In this document: positions 43,745-51,834 of the stretch, piece after piece
How the letters are laid out: each line of letters starts with the position of its first letter
Position numbering within the stretch: position 1 is the stretch's first letter
From: JALHMI01 sp964598535
Lineage (GTDB): Bacteria; Planctomycetota; Planctomycetia; Pirellulales; PALSA-1355
Assembly: GCA_964598535.1 (NCBI GenBank)
Contig: CAZRCI010000003.1
Coordinates: 162,501 to 226,500 of the forward strand
Direction: 5' to 3'
DNA length: 64,000 nucleotides
Notes under the pieces: generated by a model
The model's input: the letters and a program-made list of their open reading frames with translations, nothing else
Told to the model about the DNA's origin: nothing
Databases searched by the model: none
Made by a program: the position numbers and the translations under genes

Positions 43745-45154
43745 ATGCACAAGCCCGCGATTCACTTACCGCATCGCCGCGATCTGCTTCGCGCGGGCGG
43801 TCTGGGGCTATTCGGCCTCGGCCTGCCAGACTTAATGCGCAGTCGTGCGCTGGCAGATAGCTCGGGCACCGCGTCCCCTGCGGGCGGCGCCTTTGGCCGC
43901 GCCAAGGCCTGCATCCTTCTCTTCATGTGGGGAGGTCCCGCCCAACACGATACCTGGGATCTCAAACCGCTTGCGCCGGCCGAGATCCGTGGCGAATTCA
44001 ACCCAATAGCCACCCAGGTGCCGGGGATTCACATCTGTGAACACTTTCCGCAACTCGCTCAGCGCACCGACAAATTATGCATCGTGCGTTCCGTAACCCA
44101 CGGCGACGTGAACCACACGACCGCGACCAGCTACCTGCTTACCGGGCAACCACCCGCGCCCACCGACCTGCGTAGTGACTGGCCGCACATCGGCGCGGTC
44201 CTGGCGCGGCTTGGCCGGGGGCGCAATCCACTACCGCCGTTTGTCTCGATGCGGCCCAAGCTGGAAAACGACGTCCCCCGCTTCGTCGAAGAGAGCCACG
44301 GCCAGTCCGCCGGTTGGTTAGGTCAAGCGCTGGATCCACTTTCGATCGATGCCAACCCCGCCGCCGCCGACTATCGCGTCGGCGATTTCCACCTTCCAGC
44401 CGAGATTTCCCTCGAACGGTTGGACGATCGCCGCAAGCTGCTGGCCGACGTCAACCGCCAACTCGAAACACAGATCCGATCGGCCGCCCTGGGTGCCATG
44501 GACCACCACGTCGAACGGGCTTTCGACATCCTCAACTCCGCGACCGCGGGCGGAGCTTTCGACCTCTCGCAAGAACCGACCCCGATCCGCGAGCGTTACG
44601 GACTGAACCCGCACGGTCAGTCCGTGCTGCAAGCTCGCCGGCTCGTCGAGCGCGGCGTACCGCTGGTGACGGTGTTCTGGCCCAGCGACGGAATCAAGAA
44701 CGTCAGCGTCTATTGGGACACGCACAGCCGGAACTTCATCGACCTGAAAGAACGGTTGATGCCCCCGGCGGACCAGGCGTTCTCGGCACTGCTCGATGAC
44801 CTTGCCGAGCGAGGCATGCTCGACGAGACGCTCATCGTTTGGACGGGCGAGTTTGGCCGCACGCCGCGCGTGGGGCAACGCAACAGCGACGCCGGCGCCG
44901 GCCGCGATGGCCGCGACCATTGGCCCGGCTGCTTCACCAGCGTGCTCGCCGGCGGAGGCGTGCGCGGCGGCCACGTCCATGGCGCGTCCGACCGCCATGC
45001 GGCCTACCCTGCGGCCAATCCCGTCGCGCCGGTCGACTTGGTGGCCACGGCCTACCACCTGCTCGGCGTCGACCAGCACCTGACGCTGCCCGATGCCCAG
45101 GGCCGTCCGCTCACGATCTGCCCCGGGGCGCCCATTCGCGATCTGTTGGTGTGA
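43745..45154 (+). CDS. DUF1501 domain-containing protein, Tat-exported
   Basis: A 469-residue protein with a twin-arginine signal (HRRDLLRAGGLGLFGLGLP). DUF1501 features are ILLFMWGGPAQHDTWDLKP near residue 55, VTHGDVNHTTATSYLLTG, and near the end the WTGEFGRTPRVGQRNSDAG and GRDGRDHWPG segments with Asp/His likely to bind metal. A GTG at 43727 in the same frame is possible, but ATG 43745 fits the promoter and signal peptide. Unlike the DUF1501 gene at 5427-6869, no PSCyt1 partner is next to it. Activity unknown. Confidence 0.9.
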   Translation: MHKPAIHLPHRRDLLRAGGLGLFGLGLPDLMRSRALADSSGTASPAGGAFGRAKACILLFMWGGPAQHDTWDLKPLAPAEIRGEFNPIATQVPGIHICEHFPQLAQRTDKLCIVRSVTHGDVNHTTATSYLLTGQPPAPTDLRSDWPHIGAVLARLGRGRNPLPPFVSMRPKLENDVPRFVEESHGQSAGWLGQALDPLSIDANPAAADYRVGDFHLPAEISLERLDDRRKLLADVNRQLETQIRSAALGAMDHHVERAFDILNSATAGGAFDLSQEPTPIRERYGLNPHGQSVLQARRLVERGVPLVTVFWPSDGIKNVSVYWDTHSRNFIDLKERLMPPADQAFSALLDDLAERGMLDETLIVWTGEFGRTPRVGQRNSDAGAGRDGRDHWPGCFTSVLAGGGVRGGHVHGASDRHAAYPAANPVAPVDLVATAYHLLGVDQHLTLPDAQGRPLTICPGAPIRDLLV

Positions 45155-45198
45155 TGGGCTTTCCATGGAAGCGAGTCGCGCTTTCCTGCCCGCAATCA

Positions 45199-45358
45199 CT
45201 CCCCACAGGGGGGTTCTGGGGTGGGAGAGCCAAAGAGGAAGAAATCGTCCTGTTCCGTCATTAAATTCTGGGGCCCCTTGCCGCGATCAATCACGACCTC
45301 TCCACGATCGAACAGAGCGTAATTCTCACTTGCCTTGCTGACTCCCCCTTGTGGGGAG
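45199..45358. mobile_element. MITE-like element with inverted hairpin ends
   Basis: The left end (45199-45213) starts CTCCCCACAGGGGG. The complement of the right end (45342-45358) starts CTCCCCACAAGGGGG. The matching inverted termini bound 160 bp lacking a transposase. The right end also folds on itself (CTCCCC/GGGGAG). It sits 62 bp upstream of the retron-like RNA. Confidence 0.4.
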
Positions 45359-45393
45359 GTCCGGGGAGGAGGATGATAACCCTGCAAGGCAAG
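45329..45393. repeat. Inverted repeat CTTGCCTTGC/GCAAGGCAAG
   Basis: Perfect 10-bp arms (45329-45338, 45384-45393) bound 45 nt containing the right hairpin of the MITE-like element. It ends 27 nt before the retron-like RNA starts. It could be an insertion scar or a factor-dependent terminator. Confidence 0.6.
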
Positions 45394-45420
45394 CGATCAC
45401 AAACAAATACTCAGCTTCGT

Positions 45421-45591
45421 GGTCGCAGAGTACCCTAAGCCGGTTGAGATCGGACGCTGATGCGTTCGACTTTGCCTCTCTGGGGATACCCCGGGGGATC
45501 GTGAAAGGTTCGGATTTCGTCGCGTGAGCGCCGATGCGCTGCGTGCATAACTGCTCACGCCAGACCAGACTCGTTAGGGTACTCTGCGGCC
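45421..45591 (+). ncRNA. Predicted retron msr-msd noncoding RNA
   Basis: A long terminal inverted repeat bounds the RNA. The 5' arm 45421-45438 pairs with the 3' arm 45574-45591 over 18 bp with one G-U pair. The 14-nt core GCAGAGTACCCTAA against TTAGGGTACTCTGC is perfect. This matches the a1/a2 repeats of retrons. Directly after the first arm comes TAAGC, so G45439 is a good candidate for the 2'-branching guanosine (compare TTAGC in Ec86). Inside are hairpins at 45450-45469 (loop TGAT) and 45482-45492, plus an msd-like stem at 45522-45560 (GCGTGAGC/GCTCACGC with an inner ATGCGC/GTGCAT stem). The RT gene starts 10 nt downstream. The fold was judged by eye; msDNA has not been shown. Confidence 0.8.
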
Positions 45592-45601
45592 CAACTTTTC
45601 C

Positions 45602-46924
45602 ATGCACTCGAATGCCGTCATCGCCCGGGCGCTCGCCGCGGTCTTTCTGGCCGACACGCTCGACGTGAACGGACTCGTCGAGCGAGGCGCCCACCTGCTG
45701 GGCAAGCGGTGGCGGTGGCTTCACCCGCTGGTCCGTCGCGTTTGTGAATCGTTCGGCAATCGGACACGTCCTCGACAACGTGAACTGGCCGGGTTCATCC
45801 TTGGCGACCACGGCTTCCGGGAAGCTGCGGGCAAGTACCGCCTCAGACTCGTCGATCGCTTGAGCGCGCCGCCCGCGATGACTCCGGTCGCGGCGGCTCG
45901 CGCGTGGGAAGTTCCGGCGATCCGCACGCCCGGTGAGCTCTGCGACTGGCTACAAATCAGCGCCGGCGAATTGGATTGGTTCGCCGACCTGAGAGCCTTC
46001 GAATACAAGCGAAATCAAGGCCGGCTCAGACATTACCATTACCGCACGTTGGCAAAGCGATCCGGACAAGCGCGGCTGCTCGAAGCCCCCAAGCCGCGGC
46101 TCAAGGCGATCCAGCGCCGTATCTTGACAGGCATCATCGACCACATTCCCGCGCATACCGCGGCGCATGGCTTTATGCGAGGTCGTTCGATCAAAACGTT
46201 CGCTGTGCCGCATATCGGCAAACAAGTCGTTCTGCGTCTCGACCTGCAAAACTTCTTCCCGTCGATTTCGGCGGCTCGAATCAGGGCCTTGTTTCGTACG
46301 GCCGGCTACCCCGAACGCGTCGCCGATCTGCTCGCCGGCCTGTGCACGAACGCGGCGCCCGAGGACGTCTGGAACGAGCTGACCGTGTCGATGCCAAGCT
46401 CGCAATTGCGCGGAGCGCGCGAGCTGCACGCCAGACCGCATTTGCCGCAAGGAGCACCGACGTCGCCCGCGCTGGCGAACCTGTGCGCCTATCGCCTGGA
46501 TTGCCGGCTGGCCGCAATGGCAACCTCGGCCGGCGCAGTCTATACGCGATACGCGGACGATCTGGCGTTCTCGGGCGACCAGCAGTTCGAGCGCATCGCC
46601 AAACGTTTTCAGCTCCACGTGTCTGCCGTTGCAATCAAGGAAGGATTTTCGGTGCATCACCGCAAGACGCGCGTCATGCGCCGTGGCGTTCGCCAGCATC
46701 TGGCAGGTGTCGTCGTGAACGATCACCCAAACGTGACTCGCGCGGACTTCGATCGCCTCAAGGCCACGCTGACGAACTGCATTCGCCACGGCGCAGCGAG
46801 TCAGAACCGAGCGGGCCACGACGACTTCCGCGCCCATCTTCTCGGGCGAGTTTCATTCGTCGCGATGATCAATCCTGCTCGCGGCCAGCGCTTGCAAGCA
46901 CTGTTCGAGCGGATTGAGTGGTAG
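45602..46924 (+). CDS. Retron-type reverse transcriptase with N-terminal extension
   Basis: A 440-residue RT. Core motifs are EAPKPRLKAIQRRIL (about 161-175), AAHGFMRGRSIKTF (187-200), the retron region X as FAVPH (usual NAxxH, 200-204), motif A LRLDLQNFFPS with catalytic Asp214, HLPQGAPTSPALANL (280-294), the catalytic YADD (317-320) and the region Y equivalent LAGVVVN (367-373, usually VTGLVVN). The palm and thumb end at 440. The first 130 residues are an alpha-helical extension with no family I recognise. I recall similar extensions in myxobacterial retron RTs such as Mx162. It should copy the RNA at 45421-45591 into branched msDNA. No effector gene is adjacent. Confidence 0.88.
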   Translation: MHSNAVIARALAAVFLADTLDVNGLVERGAHLLGKRWRWLHPLVRRVCESFGNRTRPRQRELAGFILGDHGFREAAGKYRLRLVDRLSAPPAMTPVAAARAWEVPAIRTPGELCDWLQISAGELDWFADLRAFEYKRNQGRLRHYHYRTLAKRSGQARLLEAPKPRLKAIQRRILTGIIDHIPAHTAAHGFMRGRSIKTFAVPHIGKQVVLRLDLQNFFPSISAARIRALFRTAGYPERVADLLAGLCTNAAPEDVWNELTVSMPSSQLRGARELHARPHLPQGAPTSPALANLCAYRLDCRLAAMATSAGAVYTRYADDLAFSGDQQFERIAKRFQLHVSAVAIKEGFSVHHRKTRVMRRGVRQHLAGVVVNDHPNVTRADFDRLKATLTNCIRHGAASQNRAGHDDFRAHLLGRVSFVAMINPARGQRLQALFERIEW

Positions 46925-46952
46925 CCAACTCGAGATAACTGAAAGGATTCGC

Positions 46953-47055
46953 TCAGCAGGCGAAATCCGAGATGTCCGATATCTCCGGATGCAATTCCGT
47001 GAGATCCTCACGCAGGTAGCTCGGCGGCACGATCGCCAGGACGTGGTAAACGCGA
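46953..47055 (-). pseudogene. C-terminal remnant of an unidentified gene
   Basis: Minus-strand codons ending at the TGA 46953-46955 read VYHVLAIVPPSYLREDLTELHPEISDISDFAC, which has the look of a real protein end (balanced composition, high-GC codon pattern). Further upstream the frame runs into a hairpin repeat at about 47071-47095 and loses protein character. I take it as a gene truncated by insertion or decay. Family unknown. Confidence 0.3.
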
Positions 47056-47077
47056 CGCTGCGGTCCTGCATCCCCCT

Positions 47078-47089
47078 CCCCGCAAGGGG
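47078..47089. repeat. Hairpin repeat CCCC-GCAA-GGGG
   Basis: A short stem with a GCAA tetraloop within a longer GC-rich run (47072-47094), followed by GGAGCCGAGTGAGAGAA. It resembles the GC-rich hairpins at 45199-45213 and 45342-45358 on the other side of the retron and looks like a dispersed repeat unit. Confidence 0.5.
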
Positions 47090-47280
47090 GCGGGAGCCGA
47101 GTGAGAGAATCGTTCCGCCAACCAGGGCTCAAGACGTATTGAGAATCGCAGTCCGTCCAATCGTGGAAAGGTCGCGATCGTCGCAGCAACGGACCTTCGC
47201 GCGCCGTTGCTGCTTGGCGACTTTGCGTTTTCTCTGCCCTGCTCAACAGATCCGCGTCTCCGCTCCTCTACGACGAACGC

Positions 47281-48579
47281 TCAAATCGCCCAGCCGTCGG
47301 GCACGATCGCGCCGCGCTGGACACAAACGATGCCATCGCGAATCACGGCCTGCTCGGTCTCGTCCTGCGTGTTCTCGGTCGAATCCAGCTCGCGCTCGTT
47401 GACAATCCTAACGCCGCGGCCGATACGGCAATTCTTGTCGATGATTGCTCGGCGAATGGTCGTCCCCGCGCCGATGCCCTGGCGCGGCGTCCCCGCCGTT
47501 TCAGCCTGGTTCGCGTCGGCGGCGGTTTCATATTCATCGTTGCCCATCAACACCGAATCGCGAATCGTGACGTTCTTTCCGATCCGGCAGCGCAAACCGA
47601 TGACGCTATTCTCAATGATCGTGCCTTCTTCGATCTCGCAACCGTCGGCGATCAAGCTGTTGCGAATCGTCACGCCGTCGAGCCGCGACGGCGCCAAGAA
47701 CCGTGCGCGGGTATAAATCGGCGCCACGGCCGACGCCAGATCGAATGGACGCTCGATCGTGGCGAGTTGCAGGTTCGCCTCGTAAAAGGAACGGATCGTG
47801 CCGATGTCTTCCCAGTAACCGTCGAACAGATCGACCTGCACGCGATGCGAGCGCGTGGCCGCGGGAAAAATCTCTCGGCCAAAGTCGTGATAGTCCGTCA
47901 TCGTGAGCAGCTTCACCAGCGTTTGCCGGTTGAAAAGATAAATGCCCATGCTCGCCAGGCAATCGCGCCCGCGACTGGCGATTCCCCGCGCGTCGATCCA
48001 GGCCGGCTCCATCCGCACCATATCGATCTCTTTGTCCGTTTGCGGCTTTTCGAGAAAGCCCGCCACGCGCCCGCTGTCGTCGACGCGCATGAGCCCCATC
48101 GACCGGGCCGTCTGCCTATCGACGGGAATCCCCGCGATAGTGACATCCGCGGCGCTCTCCTTGTGGGCCGCCAACATCCGCCGAAAATCCATCCGGTAAA
48201 GCTGATCGCCCGAGAGCACCAGCACATAGTCATACTCCGGCTGATCGATGTACCGCAGATTTTGCCGTACCGCGTCGGCGGTGCCTTGATACCAGCTTTC
48301 GGCGCCGAGCGTCTGCTGTGCGGCCAGGATCTCGACAAATCCCGCGCTGAAGGCGTCGAACGCATAGGTGCGGCGAATGTGCCGGTGCAAGCTCACCGAA
48401 TTGAACTGCGTCAGCACGTACATGCGGTTCAAACCGCTATTGATGCAATTCGACAGGGGAATGTCGATCAGGCGATATTTGCCCGCAAGCGGCACGGCCG
48501 GCTTCGAGCGATAGTGCGTAAGCGGGTAAAGTCGTGTGCCCCGTCCGCCACCGAGAACCAACGTCAATACGTTCCGCAT
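47281..48579 (-). CDS. glgC: Glucose-1-phosphate adenylyltransferase
   Basis: A 432-residue ADP-glucose pyrophosphorylase, the normal length. The N-terminal nucleotide-binding signature is LGGGRGTRLYPLTHYRSKPAVPLAGKYRLIDIPLSN, followed by GTADAVRQN, the catalytic region SGDQLYRMDF and the ADP-glucose/G1P-binding GRAIASRGRD-like segment. The C terminus is the left-handed beta-helix (hexapeptide repeats such as SVIGLRCRIGKNVTIRDSVLM). It makes ADP-glucose for glycogen synthesis. The start at 48579 has the expected N-terminus MRNVLTLVLGGG. It is preceded at 83 bp by leuS on the same strand. Confidence 0.95.
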   Translation of the reverse strand: MRNVLTLVLGGGRGTRLYPLTHYRSKPAVPLAGKYRLIDIPLSNCINSGLNRMYVLTQFNSVSLHRHIRRTYAFDAFSAGFVEILAAQQTLGAESWYQGTADAVRQNLRYIDQPEYDYVLVLSGDQLYRMDFRRMLAAHKESAADVTIAGIPVDRQTARSMGLMRVDDSGRVAGFLEKPQTDKEIDMVRMEPAWIDARGIASRGRDCLASMGIYLFNRQTLVKLLTMTDYHDFGREIFPAATRSHRVQVDLFDGYWEDIGTIRSFYEANLQLATIERPFDLASAVAPIYTRARFLAPSRLDGVTIRNSLIADGCEIEEGTIIENSVIGLRCRIGKNVTIRDSVLMGNDEYETAADANQAETAGTPRQGIGAGTTIRRAIIDKNCRIGRGVRIVNERELDSTENTQDETEQAVIRDGIVCVQRGAIVPDGWAI

Positions 48580-48662
48580 TGAGAATCCCTGTCGCTAGAA
48601 ACCTTCGACAACCAATGCCGGCCGGCCACCGCCGCCCGAGAATGCCTGGGCCACTCGAAAAC

Positions 48663-51527
48663 TTATTTGATCACAAAATTAACCATCCGGCCGGGAACGA
48701 CCACGCACTTCACGACCGTCTTGTCCGTCAGCAATTCCGCGATTCGATCGTCCTCGCGTGCCGCACGCTCCATCGTCGCCGCATCGGCCCCGTTGGGTAC
48801 TTGCACGCGCGCCCGCAGCTTCCCGTTGATCTGCACGGGAATTTCCACCGAGTCTTCGTGAACGGCCTCGGGATCGAACGTCGGCCACGGCTCGTAGGCC
48901 AGCGTCTTCTCGTGACCGAGCAAGTGCCACAGTTCTTCCGCCACGTGCGGAGCCAGCGGCGCCAGCAACAGCACGAACTGCTCTAGCGCGGCCTTCGCGC
49001 GCCGCTCGCACTTGAGAAAGTAATTGGTGAACTCCATCAACTTGGAGATCGACGTATTGAACGCCAGCCGTTCAAGATCCTGCGTCACGCCTTGAATCGT
49101 CTTATGCACTACGCGGTTCTGCTCGGCCGTCGGAGCCTCGTCGACCACGGCCGGGTTAAGCTCCAAATCCTCGGCCCGTTCGTTCACGATCATCCGCCAC
49201 GCACGATCGAGGAACCCGCGCACGCCGTTCACCCCCTCCATGCTCCAGGGCTTCGTGGCTTCGAGCGGCCCCATGAACATCTCGTACAGCCGCAATGAAT
49301 CCGCGCCGTACTCGCGCACCACCTGGTCGGGATTCACCACATTGCCGCGGCTCTTGGACATCTTGAATGCCCGGCTTTCGAGCCGCACGTCCGGTTGCTC
49401 CTTGAGCACGAAGCTCTCGCCCGACTTCGTGGCCTGATCGAACGGCACGCGGACCGCGATCACTTCCGCGCCGCCTTGCTTGAGTCGCGGCTTGCCGTCC
49501 TCGGCATTGGTATCGACCGCCGCCGCGCTCACCCAATCTCCGGCTGCGGTCTGGTAGCCTGTCAGCTCGACTTCGCCCAGAATCATGCCCTGGTTGACGA
49601 GCTTATGAAACGGCTCGATCGTGCTTACGTGCCCACGGTCGTAAAGCACCTTATGCCAGAATCGGGCATACAGCAGATGCAGCACCGCATGCTCGGCGCC
49701 ACCAATATAAACGTCCACCGGCATCCAGGCCTTTTCCACCTCAGGGTCGACCATCGCCTGACCGTTCTTCGGATCGAGATACCGCAAGTAGTACCAGCAA
49801 GAGCCGGCCCATTGCGGCATCGTATTCGTTTCCCGCTTGTAGCGCCGCCCATCCATCGTCACATACAGCCAACTCTCGGGCGCCTCATCGAGCGGTGGCT
49901 CGGGGCTGCCATGCGACTCGAACTTTTCCAACTCGGGCAGATTTACCGGTAGTTCGTCCGGCGCTACGGTGCGCATGAGCCCCGTAAACCGCCCCTCGGC
50001 GTCGAGCTCGTGGAGGATCGGAAACGGTTCGCCCCAAAAATGCTGGCGGCTGAACAGCCAATCGCGAAGCTTATAGTTCACGGCTTCGCGCCCCTGCCCG
50101 CGCTCGGCCAGATCGGTGGTGATGCGCTGTTTGAATTCGGCGGTGGCCAAACCGTCGTAGCTGCTAGAATTGACGCTCGTGCCTTCACCGGCAAACACCA
50201 CTTCGCCGGCCAGCACCTGCTCGCGGTCCGGCGCCCCGGCCCCCGGATCAACCACCGGCTGAACCGGCAGGTTGAACTGCCGGGCAAACTCGAAGTCGCG
50301 TGTGTCGTGCGCCGGTACGGCCATGATTGCGCCCGTGCCGTAGCTGGCGAGCACGTAGTCGGCAATCCAAATTGGCACCGGGCGCGAGTTCACCGGATTG
50401 GCCGCGAACGAGCCCGTAAACACGCCCGTCTTTACCTTGGCCAGGTCGGTTCGATCGAGATCGCTCTTGCGCGCCGCCTGCTCGCAGTAGGCCTTCACGG
50501 CCTCGGCCTGACCGGCCTGCGTGAGCCGGGCGACAAACGGATGCTCGGGCGCAAGCACCATGTACGTCGCGCCAAACAGCGTGTCGGGACGCGTCGTGTA
50601 GATCCGAATCACATCGTCGCCGGGCTTCTCCGGAAAGCCGCCCGCGGCGCGCTGATTGCGCCATTCTTTGAACTCCGCCGGCGCCGGTTTGCCGCCGGGG
50701 CCTTGTTCGTGGCCAATATAAAAATCGACTTCCGCGCCCATGCTGCGGCCGATCCAATTGCGTTGCAGCGCCTTGATGCTCTCCGACCAATCGAGCCCAT
50801 CCAGATCTTTTTCCAGCCGGTCGGCATAGGCCGTGATCCGCAGCATCCACTGTCGCAGCGGAAGCCGCACCACCGGATGACCGCCACGCTCGCTCACCCC
50901 GCCAATCACCTCCTCATTGGCCAACACCGTCCCCAGCGCGGGGCACCAATTTACCGGGGCTTCCGACTGGTAGGCCAACCGCTGCTCATCCTGATAACGC
51001 CGCACGGCCTCTTCCCCCGCCTGGCGCACCGCGTCGGGAATGGGCAACTCGGCAATCGGACGACCACGCTGTTGGTCGCGATCGAACCAGGTATCGAACA
51101 GTTGCAGAAAGATCCACTGCGTCCAGCGGAAATAGTCAGGGTCCGTGGTCGCCAGTTCCCGGTCCCAGTCGTAACTGAAGCCAAGCATCTGAAGCTGCCG
51201 CCGGAACGTGGCGATGTTCTTCTCGGTGGTCACGCGAGGCGGCGTGCCCGTCCGCTTGGCGTGCTGCTCCGCCGGCAGCCCAAAGGCGTCCCAACCCATC
51301 GGGTGCATCACGCTGTAGCCACACATCCGGCGATAACGGCAAAGGATGTCCGTCGCGGTATACCCTTCGGGATGCCCCACATGCAGGCCATCCCCACTCG
51401 GATAGGGAAACATATCGAGCACATAGCACTTGGGCCCCTGCGGCAGGCGCGGAGCGGCGAACGTACGCTGTTCGGACCAATAGCGTTGCCATTTGGGTTC
51501 GACGACAGCGGGGTTATAGCGCGGCAT
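48663..51527 (-). CDS. leuS: Leucine--tRNA ligase
   Basis: A 954-residue class I aminoacyl-tRNA synthetase of bacterial LeuRS type. It has the HIGH-type motif in MFPYPSGDGLHVGHPEGYTATD, an editing domain in the middle (TTRPDTLFGATYMVLAPEHP), the KMSKS loop (FKMSKSRGNVVNPDQVV, about residue 705) and the C-terminal anticodon-binding and extra domain ending in VKCVVVPGRMVNFVIK. It is longer than E. coli LeuRS (860), with extra segments in and around the editing domain. It charges tRNA-Leu in the cytoplasm. It is followed by glgC at 83 bp; the two may share transcription. Confidence 0.97.
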   Translation of the reverse strand: MPRYNPAVVEPKWQRYWSEQRTFAAPRLPQGPKCYVLDMFPYPSGDGLHVGHPEGYTATDILCRYRRMCGYSVMHPMGWDAFGLPAEQHAKRTGTPPRVTTEKNIATFRRQLQMLGFSYDWDRELATTDPDYFRWTQWIFLQLFDTWFDRDQQRGRPIAELPIPDAVRQAGEEAVRRYQDEQRLAYQSEAPVNWCPALGTVLANEEVIGGVSERGGHPVVRLPLRQWMLRITAYADRLEKDLDGLDWSESIKALQRNWIGRSMGAEVDFYIGHEQGPGGKPAPAEFKEWRNQRAAGGFPEKPGDDVIRIYTTRPDTLFGATYMVLAPEHPFVARLTQAGQAEAVKAYCEQAARKSDLDRTDLAKVKTGVFTGSFAANPVNSRPVPIWIADYVLASYGTGAIMAVPAHDTRDFEFARQFNLPVQPVVDPGAGAPDREQVLAGEVVFAGEGTSVNSSSYDGLATAEFKQRITTDLAERGQGREAVNYKLRDWLFSRQHFWGEPFPILHELDAEGRFTGLMRTVAPDELPVNLPELEKFESHGSPEPPLDEAPESWLYVTMDGRRYKRETNTMPQWAGSCWYYLRYLDPKNGQAMVDPEVEKAWMPVDVYIGGAEHAVLHLLYARFWHKVLYDRGHVSTIEPFHKLVNQGMILGEVELTGYQTAAGDWVSAAAVDTNAEDGKPRLKQGGAEVIAVRVPFDQATKSGESFVLKEQPDVRLESRAFKMSKSRGNVVNPDQVVREYGADSLRLYEMFMGPLEATKPWSMEGVNGVRGFLDRAWRMIVNERAEDLELNPAVVDEAPTAEQNRVVHKTIQGVTQDLERLAFNTSISKLMEFTNYFLKCERRAKAALEQFVLLLAPLAPHVAEELWHLLGHEKTLAYEPWPTFDPEAVHEDSVEIPVQINGKLRARVQVPNGADAATMERAAREDDRIAELLTDKTVVKCVVVPGRMVNFVIK

Positions 51528-51834
51528 AGGACGTCATGAAGCCAGAATGAGAAAGGCGAGCCCCCAAGCGATGGCGCGGGCCCGGCCGTGGTTGCGGAAA
51601 CCGGCGATTTTAGTCGGTTGCGCGTCGCTCGGCAAACGCAACCTGTTGTGGCCAGGGTGCTTCGAATCCGCACAGCGAGCCGCGACGGCGATCCGTTTGT
51701 TTGACCAGCGGGAGGACGGCATTAAAATTGCCCCGCGACTATCCCGCAAGGCGAGTCCAGCCCCCCCTGAGCTTGCCGCTTGCTCCGCGAGCGCCGCCAG
51801 GCGAACATCTCCACCGCGAGGCCAAGGAAACGCA
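51528..51834. other. Divergent intergenic region leuS / AI-2E-type transporter
   Basis: These 307 bp should carry both promoters. No clear operator or T-box leader was seen for leuS (no obvious specifier hairpin or antiterminator-terminator). Open frames here are shadows. Confidence 0.4.

Noticed and set aside
45602..46924. Group II intron or diversity-generating retroelement RT
   Set aside because: No maturase or HNH domain, no variable/template repeat pair was seen, and the a1/a2 repeats with FAVPH region fit retrons.
46925..47280. Effector gene of the retron
   Set aside because: Frames here have no convincing start or motif; only a short truncated end (46953-47055) looks coding.
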